From NCBI GenBank assembly GCA_023512835.1, contig CM042085.1, forward strand, positions 41,998,189 to 42,062,188: DNA of 64,000 bases, written 5' to 3'. Below the pieces are notes generated by a model, which saw only the letters and a program-made list of their open reading frames with translations, ran no database searches and was not told the origin of the DNA. The position numbers and the translations under genes were made by a program. The DNA comes from Taxillus chinensis (Eukaryota; Streptophyta; Magnoliopsida; Santalales; Loranthaceae). Positions 19,691 to 30,065 of the stretch are shown piece by piece; position 1 is the stretch's first letter, and every line of letters begins with the position of its first letter.

Positions 19691-21124
19691 CGAGAAATCA
19701 AGAGGGTACCTCTAACCACCGATGGTCCTGCTCCACCCTCCGCAGTGGGGGTGGTAGCTAGCCTCCTCCTGGTACGTCGCCTCCAACGCAAACACCCTTC
19801 CTTGGCCCGTGCCACCGGTCGGCTCACTCACCGGACGCTTCCCGCTAAGGTTGCCTCCAGCCTTAGTCTGCCTTCTTGCTCCGGCCTCCCATGGGGTCGG
19901 GTCCGACTCGATCCTGCCCGACTAGCCCGCCACCGACGAGCCGGTCTCTCTCGCTGGTGTACGGAACTGGCGTCACTCCTCATGCTGGATGCCATGCCTC
20001 CAACTCCTTTGTTGCTACTCCGGCAAACCCGGCTCAAATGGCCTTCTCGTCCACGCCTATTGCATCGCCAGTTCTTCTTGGGACACTCCCTCTTGAAGTG
20101 GCCTTGCTCCCCACAAAGAATGACAACCACCGGGGAGTCCTCCCGCTGGACCTCCCCCTGCTCGCTACCGCCAAAGCTAGACCTCCCTCGGGGGCACCGA
20201 TGGCTGTCCCCGGCCGCGAAAAGAACCGTTATCCCTTTCCTCGGTCTTGGGGCGCTTGGACCCGGAATCTCGCTCCAACCCACCCCGTAACGGGTGACCC
20301 CGATGGGTCCGCCTCCCATCATCCAGCTCCCTCTCAGCTATTCGGGCTGTCTCCACAACCTCAGCATAGGTCCTCAAACGCAGAATTGCCACCCTCTTGC
20401 CTAAGTGCTGGCCTGAGACCCAAGGTGAACTTGTGGGCCTTCAGGTCCTCCTGCGCCACGGTCTCGGGAGCAAATCTGCTCAAACTCCGGAACTCTCGCT
20501 CATACTCGGGCACCGTCTTTGATCCCTGTTTCAGGCTGCCGAATTCTTCCCTCTTCTGCCACCTTAACGACTCAGGGAAGAATTCATCATGGAAGAGCAG
20601 CAGGAACTCGTCCCACAACATGAAGCGCACAGCACGGCTCCCCGCAACACTCGCCACCATTCCAGGCATTCCCCTCCAAGCGCTGAATGGCCAATCTCAC
20701 CTTATCCTCCTCCCGGGGTAGGAGAAAGGAAAACACATGCTCGATCCGCCTCGCCCAAGGCTCGCCTAACACGGGATCTCCTTCCCCCTTGAATCGCGGA
20801 GGTTGTTCCTTTCGGAACCGTGTCACCACGTCATCCTCTCGCACGAGTCGGTACACCACCCGACGAACTCTCACACTCACGAGGCGCCTCCCCACCGGTG
20901 GTGGTGGTGGTGGCACACCGCCGTGCCGCCATCTCACGGCGCACCTCCTCCCGAACCTCCCGCCGGAGTCCCCTCCCGTAGCTCTCGTACCTCCGCCCGG
21001 ATGCCTTCTCAGTCGTGCAAGAACAACGCATGCCCTCCAACGGACTGTCCCGCACCTGGACCCTCATGGGCAGATGACTCATCGCCACCGCGCCCGACGC
21101 ACGTGTCCCTCTCCTCGGCGGCAT
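19691..21124 (-). pseudogene. Chromovirus gag (element A)
   Basis: The probable start is MPPRRGTR at 21124, a common opening for this lineage. Frameshifted pieces then give the gag core (PPRFKGEGDPVLGEPW, LAIQRLEGNAW, EFLLLFHDEFFPESLR, EYEREFRSLSRFAP, FTLGLRPALR). Near 20010-20110 there are two CCHC knuckles, each missing one Cys: the first Cys of CGEQGHFKREC, and the second Cys of CNRRGREGHLSRVC, which is Arg. At least four frame changes are needed. Confidence 0.82.
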
Positions 21125-21529
21125 TCTTACTACACGAAGTAAGAAGCACAAACGTCAAAACGAATTTATAATCTATCGCGTCACTACCTCTACCCCACCG
21201 ATCAATTCCACTATCACATGACATTACACACATACATTGTATCAATCACATTTTACATTTGTACACATTGCCAAACAAATCAGAGTTGCACATTTCACAC
21301 TTAATCATATTATCTTATCCACATTTTCCACAGCTTTAGCACACATTCACAAGAAATGCCACTAGTGCCCTAATGCCAATGCATGCAAATCCTACCACAA
21401 GACCGGACTACCCTAAGTACACCTTGGAGGCTCAAAGAGGACCATGTTGATCAGGCATGTCCCCTCCAGGCTCCTCCAAAGGACTTAGGATAACCAGGTC
21501 CGCCCATTACCCTAGGCCAACTAGACCAT

Positions 21530-21542
21530 GCTCGAGATACCA
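21530..21542 (-). other. Primer-binding site of element A
   Basis: On the minus strand TGGTATCTCGAGC lies three bases inside the 5' LTR, resembling the complement of initiator Met-tRNA. It is the same class as the sites of B (8821) and F (50188). Confidence 0.75.
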
Positions 21543-21545
21543 TAT

Positions 21546-23469
21546 TGTCACGCCCCGGATTTCCAACCCGAGGAAACCGGCACGTGACTCCCTTGTACCC
21601 ACACGGAGGGCAAAGGGGTTAGGGTGCAAACCCCAAATATAACATTTTAAACATCCACAACACATTCAAGAAAGTAAAGTTCATAAAAAGCAATCCACAA
21701 TCCAAACCAGTCTTTATTACAACAAAATCCTCTTTCCAATCCATCCCCACTAGGGTTACATCAATTCCCATAAAAAATAACATAAATGGAAGAGAGTAAA
21801 ATCAATAAGGTCTTCCACCTTGGGGTCCCACCTAACGCCCGTATGTTCCCGAAAGAAAAAAACAACATAGGGGAGGGGTGAGCAACCACGCCTCGTAGGG
21901 ATCATGTCTCCCCAATCCATCCCATGCCCCTAGCGTCTACATGAGTGTGTACAGGTGCGAGTAGTGACAATAAAATATAAACAAGTTGTATTCCACATTC
22001 ACATGGCACACACATATCCACAACATACAAAGCTTAGCCATATAGGCTAACATATCCACGGCCACTAAGGCTTAGCCACACGGCTAACATATCCACGGCC
22101 ACTAAGGCTTAGCCACACGGCTAACACATTCACAGCCACTAAGGCTTAGCCACACGGGCTAACATATCCACAGCCATATAGGCTTAGCCACACAAAGCAC
22201 AGCCCAATCCCGGCTTCCACAACCACCGGGTTCCACAAACACATCATACAAGGTCACACAGGCATTAAACCAAACACGTAGCATCCGCACTTTCACAGGC
22301 ATAATACCAAACACTTAGTTCGCACTTGACATGCAAGAGTCTCATGTGTATTTTACCAAACACTTGACATGCAGAGTCTCACAGTATTTTACCAAACGCT
22401 TAACATGCATACATTCACAAACCCACAAACCCACCACATAGGCATATTATCAAACACATACTAGGCATATTCACACAAACATATCCACACAGGCATTTTA
22501 TCGAACACTTAACATGCACTCACCATCCAACACCAGAACACATCAAAAACCGCCATTGAAGGCCAACATCCATATAGGAGATCACACCTATATGGATTAC
22601 ATATATATATAAACAGTATAACTCCATAATCCGCCCTAGAACCCTAGAATAGAGGAGGATTTAGGAAGAACAGAACCCCTACCTTGTATGTTCTCCTGCT
22701 CCCGCTTCCACGCAAGACTTCGACCACCCACGCAAGACGCTCCGGCAGCCACCAGAAGCTCTCCTTCCCTCTCTCTCTCTCTCTCTCTCTCTCTGCGACG
22801 GCTGGTGGAGCAACAAACCCTAAACCTAAAATAGAGGGGCTTCTCCTCCTTATATAGACAACACAACATCAAAACGACGTAGTTTTGATTAAGTGAATCC
22901 CAGCATCAAAATGACATAGTTTTGATGGAACAAGCTATGACCTTCCCACATCCATACACACCAAAATATTCACAATTCCAACATGGTCCTTTGGGAAAAG
23001 ATGATTAGAATAACAAAACCAAGGTAACCATGCAAAAACATGCCTGCACGCCAATTTGAACGCCAATTCCCCAATTGGTGTGCAGCTCCAAATGCACTCA
23101 AACTTCACCCCAAGCCTCCTTGCATCTTGTAGAGGTCTGAGAAGCAAAAATATGCTTGCACGTGAAATGGGTGAATTCACGTGCAGCTCCAAATGCTCTG
23201 AAATTTCGTGGTAGATAGAGGACCTCATTCTAAGCAACTTTTGTTCTTGCACGCCGATTGTTTGAGGCCATCTACCATATCAAAAGTGAGTTCCAAGATT
23301 AGCCAAAATAGCTTAAAACCGCCCGTATATGCATAGATCTTCCTAGGGCATAAATGTATGTTATCACTTGTCACATGCACCTCAAAAAAGTCCCCTCTTG
23401 GGCTCATCTCTTACCTCAAACTTGTGCACCAACATCCAAGGTGTTTGTGGTTACACACGGGTCATTACA
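21546..23469 (-). mobile_element. Element A 5' LTR
   Basis: 1924 bp. On the minus strand it holds the start at 23469, captured Athila U3 fragment (23366-22989), palindromes (22925-22904 degraded, 22889-22868 intact), TATA (22856-22850), GA leader, donor at 22682, minisatellite (22195-22025), dyad block (21900-21878, diverged), a mutated acceptor (GG instead of AG near 21850) and the end GGGGCGTGACA. Confidence 0.93.
22989..23366 (-). mobile_element. Athila U3 fragment captured in LTR A (right copy)
   Basis: This is the second LTR copy of the fragment at 15539-15917, with the same endpoints and the hairpins at 23046-23083 and 23158-23185. Presence in both LTRs shows it was part of A before A transposed here. 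Confidence 0.8.
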
Positions 23470-23990
23470 GGATTGGTCTCAAAGGCTTGATAAAGCCTTA
23501 TGGGCATATTGGACAACCTATAAAACTCCCATTGGGATGTCACCCTATCGCATTCTTTATGGGAAGGCATGTCATTTGCCAATGGAGTTAGAACACAAGG
23601 CTCTATGGGCCTTGAGGAAGCTTAACTTTGATTCAGATGAGACTAAGGAACCGAGGCCGACCCAACTCACGGAGTTGGATGAGTTTCGAATGGAGGCCTA
23701 TGAAAGTGCTAAACTCTATAAAGAAAGAACCAAGAAATGGCATTATAGGCAATTAAACAATGAACCTTTAAACCTAGGACAGAAAGTACTTTTATTTAAC
23801 ACTAGGTTGAGGTTATTTTCCGGAAAATTAAGGTCCAAATGGACGAGACCATTTGTTATAATGACAGAAGCCATATGGAGCTTGAGCTCCAAGTCAAGAT
23901 GGCAATAAATCTTGGGTAAATGGAAATAGATTAAAACCATATTATGATCCACCTCGAGGGATGTTGTTGATTCCCTCTCTCTTGCACCTT
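23470..23990 (+). pseudogene. Athila integrase C-terminus, continuation after element A
   Basis: The segment resumes in [21 protein letters not shown], with [14 protein letters not shown] and [17 protein letters not shown] and the GPF-like SKWTRPFV. After a frameshift near 23870 comes WVNGNRLKPYYD. It is followed by CGCTTGTTGGGAGGCAACCC (about 24031-24051), a hallmark just after Athila pol. Together with 4966-5862 it is one integrase split by A. Confidence 0.88.
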
Positions 23991-24059
23991 CATGATCGCA
24001 TCTCGTAGCCTAGCTACGCACTTTAAATAAAGCGCTTGTTGGGAGGCAACCCAAAGGTT

Positions 24060-26484
24060 TTGTTTTTGTTTTTATTTAATATGTGTTTGTGTGAGCTAAC
24101 CTTGGTGCAGAAATCTTGATTTGTCTTTACTAACTATCTTGCAGAACAACAAATTAATGGGCCTTGGACTTTTGGATTTATTTTTAAGGCCCAAGCCCTA
24201 GAGCAATGACCAAGTGAAGCCCAAAAGTGCTTGAAATTGAACCCGGACATATGCCTTGCAAGAAGAGAAGTTGATATTCAATGCAAAACGAACTCACCCC
24301 CAAAATTTTGGGCCAATTTGGGCCCGCACGTGATATGTCCATATGGCGTGCACATCATTTTGCACTAAAATGTTGGTGGGAGGTATATATTGATAGGAGG
24401 AGTAATAATGTCTTCTACACGCAATATCCTAGCTAGCATTTAGAGGGCAAAAATGACAAAATATCATCTTTCTCGCCTCAAGGACACTTTAACGATATCA
24501 CGTGCAGAAGGGACAATTGATTTACAACTCATTAGGGTCCCACCACAAAACTTTGGGACGATTTGTGACTCGTATGTGACAATGGTAATATCACGTGTAA
24601 GGGGTATTTTTGTCCATTTAGTTTGAAATTTTTAGGACACGTGTATGATGAGATTTGGAGCATATGTTCTTCTCGCACGCAATATGTTTTGAGGACGGGA
24701 TCAAGGTCAAACAAGGAAAATATGATTTCCAGATATGCAATTGGGGAAAATCCGGTTCTTGCCGCAGCAGCCTTGATTTCACCTTTCTTCTCCTACAATT
24801 CTTCAAGCCAAACCTCGCCCTTTATAGAAAGATGGTGCAAACAAGGAGGTTAGGCAAGGAAAAGGTCTAATCATCAAGTTCTACAAGCAAGTGAGGATGG
24901 GGAGATGTTCTTATGGCATGCCTTGATCCGAGAGCTTTGGAGGAATTAGAACTTGGATGGTCAAGTAAGCTGGCCCTCAAGATTCAAAATCTCGGCTTAA
25001 TAAGGTTAGTTTTAGCCTCGCTATGCCATCTATTACACTCGCATTGCAAGAGTTCTATCATTCCATTTATTTAAATGAGGAAGAAGATGAAATCCTAGGG
25101 CAAAGTGCGGGAGTTTACATCCAGATAACACTTGAGATCATTAGGAAATGTTTTAATCTCCCCGTACCTCACCGATCATTTCCTCAATTGAACTTAAGGG
25201 AGTATGGTACTCGCATTTAATTATGCCAATCGGTTTGAGAGGAGCAGCAATTTACCAAAAATGGCTTTGAGGGTAAGTTTAGATGCCTCACACACCTTGA
25301 GGGGAAGTGTTTGTCGTTGTAGACTAAATGAATGGACGGTGTGCCTAAGACACATTTAGAATTCATGTATAAGATTGACCATATGTTGAACGTGGATTGA
25401 GCCACCGCCATTTTCACATGGTAGAAGAAGAATTTGACAAACGGGTCTATGGCGGAATGCTCTGTGGTAGTTTTTCGTGAGCCAGATGCCCAAAGATTTT
25501 GCCTATTTGGACAACAACCCCTTCCCCTCTCAAGGATTTTGAGAGTGTCGCAACACGGCAGAGCTTTGGGGTAAGTCCCGGAGGAAATTAGGGGGATACC
25601 CCCATGTCGTACCACGCCCATCTAGGCACAGGTGTTCATAGGAGAGGCCCACCGAATTTGCAAAGGACACCTCCACCCCAATGGATTAAAGGAAGCAAAC
25701 CTTATTCAGCTCATCGGAATGTATATGTAGTACAATATGCACAATGAAGATATTTTTAAATTATTTCAAGGTATAAGTGGCTAGTGGTAAGTGAGGTGGA
25801 AGTTATTATTAGGCATTTACCAATTGACACATTAATAGTGCCCGGCCTGAAGAGTTAATGACACTTATCTCTCAAGACCAAGAGGCCACCTCTGGACCCA
25901 CAGCAAGGGCATGGCAAGCTCCTAGAGGCCTCTGTTGCTGCCTCCACCGATGCATGGAGACAAGAAACCCAAGAGCTCGTAAAGGACCAAGCTAAGACAA
26001 AAGCGAGGCGGAGGAGCTAAAGAAAGATAACAAAGAAATCAAAGGTCTACTAGGAAAAATTTGGAGAACCCTCGAGCAGAAAAGAAAGTCCGCAAGCTCT
26101 CCAAGATGGAGATATCCGACGAGGACTCACCTCCATCCCAGGAGGACTCACCTCCACCCTATGAGGGCTCCTACCATGCCCAGCAGAGATACCACAGCCG
26201 GAACCGCAGGCAAGGTACTTCCCAAATGAGCCCTACATCGACCCCGCATATTCTCGAGCAAGTGCGTTGCATACCCTATTTCATGGGGGCGGACATTCCA
26301 CCGAGCCTCAAGACTTCCTTGAGAGCCCGCTCATTTGAGAATTAATCTAGCTATATCCTTTGAGGAAGCTCAAGAGGAGTTTGAGCATTTCATAGACCCT
26401 TCTGTGCCGCAGGTTGGCTTTGTAAGTGACATGGACATCTTCATGTTCGACTTCCTCCGCAGATCTCGGTAATGAATTTTATAT
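24060..26484 (+). other. Athila post-pol region, decayed ORFs
   Basis: I see no intact gene. Palindrome half-sites related to the U3 hairpins occur (24326-24351, near 24494 and 24590). Short open frames at 25023-25220 (with ITLEIIRKCFNLPVP) and 26061-26345 (Pro/Ser-rich, YEGSYHAQQRYHSRNRR) lie on the strand and in the place where Athila elements carry an env-like or transposase-32-like ORF, but the similarity is too weak for me to assign. Confidence 0.4.
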
Positions 26485-27104
26485 ATGGATGATATGGATT
26501 TTTTTGCAGACCATGCGGTCAGAGAGGAGGTCGAGCCTCATAATTATCCGCCGGCCCAAGATAAATCCATTACCTGTGTGAATTATATGAGCACCTCCTT
26601 GTCCGAAAGTGTTTTGCGTCGCCGCATGAATGGTGCGAATGAAGGCCACCGACCTTGGCGCAATGTGTACGAGGTATTAATCCCCGCTCACATTGATCAC
26701 CATTTTGTACTAGTACATTTGGATTCGAGTGCGGGCATGCAAGTCTAAGAATGATCCAAGTCAAGGCCATGGGTTTGGAAGAAGGAAGCGGCATTGCTCA
26801 TGGCCTCATGAAAAGAATCAAAGACGCAACGAAGAAAGAGGCGTTGTCGCAGGACAAATTACCTCTTATTCACCTCATCGAAATGGAATTCCCTCAACGT
26901 CACCCGACCTGGGCCTCTGGGATTTTCGTTTGTTACTATTTGCCGGCTATCCCGCAGATAGAGATAGTCAGGCACCACGCGAAAAACTTCATCCGATTTT
27001 GTGGCTCGTGTGAGGTGAGAATGGTGGCCCAGGTTATCTACTATTATAGCTTACCCACCGATAGGTCGGATCTTCTTAATCTCTTTTCCTATTCCATGCT
27101 ATGA
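26485..27104 (+). pseudogene. Ulp1-like (C48) cysteine peptidase relic in Athila tail
   Basis: Two overlapping frames read as one decayed domain. The first has WRNVYEVLIPAHIDHHFVLV followed by HLDSSAGMQV, resembling the Ulp1 segment around the catalytic His and the strand before the Asp. After a shift near 26748 comes MIQVKAMGLEEGSG and later HPTWASGIFVCYYLPAIPQ, where Ulp1 proteases have the D-C-G-[VI]-F catalytic Cys. Here the residues are A-S-G-I-F, so the Cys is Ser and the peptidase would be dead. Ulp1 enzymes process SUMO-like modifiers. A related peptidase ORF in a retroelement tail is unusual. This is motif-based recognition only. Confidence 0.5.
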
Positions 27105-28572
27105 GGACATAACATACTTCAAGTTGGAGTGGGGAGTGCCTTGCACCACTTGTTTGTCCATTATGTTGTGTGATCGCATGTTTTGTTTTTGGTTTATTTG
27201 TAAGTATCCTTTTATTTTGTGTTATTGTTTGAGTTGCTTGATTACGTGATTTGTATATGAGAGAGGCATGGATACTAGGTGTGCAATTTTGGCTTAAATT
27301 TTAAAATTTTTACGCCACATTCGTATCATGTCGTGATTAGGGTGTTAAGGTAGTAAGGTGTGTTATGATTTCATTTAATCATGTCTTTACTTCTTGAATG
27401 ATATTACCATGTTTTTGGAGCTGGAATTTGAATAATAGCCGAGTATGACATGCTAGGATACTACTTAGTGACCCTTTGAGTTGAGTGTAAAAGAAAATCC
27501 GAAAGAAAAATGAGAAAAGCCTCTTTCAAGCCCTTAGTGACATTCATGTTTTATGGGGTAATAGTTTTCTTGATCCTCTTGACTTTCAACATTAGTTATT
27601 TAATGGTAGGAGTTAAGTATGCATGACTACTACTTATTTGTGCTCAGTGCTTGGTGTTGGTGTTAACGATGCAAAAGCTTCAAGGTCACCCAGACCTTCC
27701 TAGCATCTTTTTGTTTCTTTATTGTGCAATAAAAGGCAAATGAGCCTTATGTTTCATGTAATAAAGGGATTGAGATACATTTTTCTCTCCATACAAAGAA
27801 AGAAAAAGGCAAATAACAAAAAAAATATAAAAAAAGTGAGTATGACAAAAATAAAAAGAGTGAGTAATCCATCGTGGGAGAGTATTAAACGCAACCTTGT
27901 AAGGTTATTATTTAAAACAAGTGTGGAAAAAGCCTAAAACAATATAAAAACAAAAAGAGAAAAATATTTTCGTAATAAAGGCCACAATGGCTTGATGTTT
28001 ATTTGTGTGCTTGCCTGTTTTTGCCCACATTGGCCGAAATTTTTATTTTTATTTTCAGTGTGAGTTTCCAAATAAAGTGTATAGAGGGTGTGTTTTCTTT
28101 CGAAGGAGCACAAAGAGGGAACTCTCATGTTTGCTTGGCAAGTACTTAATTAATAACTAGTGGAGAATGTAATGAGGAGTTTACCAACCCTTTATCTTCC
28201 GTCAGGATGTTGTATTTGGGCTCGTGAGGAGAGAAATAAGAATTTATATTTGAATGATTTAGCTTATCCTCAGGAGAACTTTGAGGAAACTAGGTCCAGT
28301 GTTATCATGAAATGCTTGTTAATATCTGAATTTTCAAGATGAGATTGTATGGTTGTTTGACTTAGGGGTATATACATGAATGAGCTAAATTATAATTCAT
28401 TTTCGTTAATTGAATGCCTACTTTATCATGATAGAGGTGCATGCTTTAGGAAACCATGACCCTCCTCGATTTTTATTTTTATTTTCATTCCAAGTATGAT
28501 TGTGTTTATTTTATTTTTACATGTTTGTATGTTTTTGCTTGAGGAAAAGCAATGGTTTAAGTGTGGTATGTT
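27105..28572 (+). other. Athila 3' untranslated internal region and polypurine tract
   Basis: AT-rich, no coding signal. The last 420 bases repeat the layout of 1-431, including TTGAGGAAAAGCAATGGTTT and AAGTGTGG just before the LTR start at 28573. Confidence 0.6.
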
Positions 28573-30031
28573 TGATAACGTGCATTTATGCCGTTATTCT
28601 TATATATATTTAGTGTAGTAAAGAGCATGTTTTGAGCCTAAATTCGACCATAATGCATAGATATTTGCTCTAACACCTAGGAAGATACTACTTGCCTATA
28701 TATATATGTGTGTGTGTGTGCGGGTGTGTTTTTGAGCTGCTTACGCAGGATTTTTAGGCAATTTCTTCTTATGGACATCAGCCAAATCATCAGATCGACC
28801 AAATAGGGAACTCGTGATGATACAAGTGCAGCCCAAGGAGGCAGAATAAAGTGCACGTGATATGGGGCATTATCACGTGCAAGGAGATTAATGCATGCCC
28901 GCTTCTACATGATTCAAGGAAGCTTAGGGAAGAATTTCACATCATTTGGAGTCGCACGTGATATGGGGATATCACTTGTAAGCCCCCCTGTTTGCACGCT
29001 GCCCTTTATTTTATGATTCCGATAACTTTTCCCTAAAGAACCTTGGCTTAATTTTGCTTGGTTTGAGCTATATTGTACTTTTGAGGTGGATTTTGGGTCA
29101 TTAACCAAAACTACGTAGTTTCCTCCCCGCGATGCCACAAGTGCTAGGTACATCTCTAGCTTCACCCGCACCTATAAAAGGGGGAAGAACATCTCTTGCA
29201 AGTGGATCTCTAGACCTTAGATGAAATTGAGAGAACGGGGTCGTGAATCACCTGAAGGCCGGGATTGTCATTGAATCAAGATTGTGGGTTTGGATCTATC
29301 TTGCACCCGGAGAGAGGAAGCTACCATAAAACTCACTTTTTCTCCCGTTTCAACCGTCGTATTTAATGGATTTTTCTCAGTAACCTTCAGATGTGTGAGT
29401 ATTTTTTTAATTTTGGGGAACAATATAGCCCCCTATGCCGTAATACCGATTTTGGGTTAATTGGGTTTGTTTATATGAATCTTTGCATGCTTTAAGATTC
29501 TTATCTTCACTTTATAACTGGGTGTGCACTTCTCGGTTTTCTTAGTCCTAGTCTGGGACGGATCCTAAGATTCTTGACATACACATGTTTGGTGTGGCCA
29601 TTATCCTATGCGTTTGTTTGATTTATTGGTCGGTAAGTCGCAGTAGTATGACCATTCATGCAAGAAGCCCTACAAGATCTAACAATGACCATGCACACCC
29701 TTGGTTGATAAATACATGCATCTCAGCTTAAACGGACTAAGAATACCTAAATCAAGAAAAATGAGCAGTAGGGTTGGTGAATTTGTGACCCTAGATACCT
29801 TAATTCTAAAGTATCAAATCCAAAACAATCTCTCGCATCATTAATTTCCGTAACATTAAAAACATTAGTTCATAAATTTAAAAACACAAAAAGTAAGCTA
29901 AAACATTTTCTAGGACTTGAGTAAATTGGTGATTTGATTAAAAACTGGAAAACTTGGTTAATCCCTTATGGGTTCGACCCCTTACATACTACTATGCTAT
30001 GTAGTTAACTTTAAGGAACTAAAAATTATAA
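28573..30031 (+). mobile_element. Athila-type LTR (copy D2)
   Basis: It starts TGATAACGTGCATTTATGCC. Hairpins at 28852-28881 (11-bp arms TGCACGTGATA/TATCACGTGCA) and 28958-28975 replace those of D1. The ACGT element (near 29105) and TATA (TATAAAAG, 29173-29180) are in the expected order. It is followed by the start of another Athila 5' internal region (to about 30080) that is cut by SIRE sequence, so this LTR also has internal DNA on both sides. Confidence 0.65.
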
Positions 30032-30065
30032 TTTTGAAGAGCAAATTAAACGATAATAGCAACTA

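Larger units (their letters stand above)
5863..23469 (-). mobile_element. Element A: Tekay/Del-type chromovirus, nested in Athila integrase
   Basis: Read on the minus strand, the element begins TGTAATGACCC at 23469 and ends GGGGCGTGACA at 5863. It is flanked by the 5-bp duplication GGATT. The order is 5' LTR 23469-21546, Met-tRNA-type primer site, gag, protease, RT, RNase H, integrase, chromodomain, polypurine tract at 16021-16037, then 3' LTR. The 3' LTR is split by element B into 16020-15236 and 7037-5863, about 1960 bp in total against 1924 bp for the 5' LTR. Every coding domain carries frameshifts or stops, so it is not autonomous. The left and right LTRs are similar but visibly diverged, so it is older than B. 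Confidence 0.93.

Noticed and set aside
20803..21171. Plus-strand open frames over 100 codons opposite gag
   Set aside because: They are antisense shadows of the GC-rich gag of element A.
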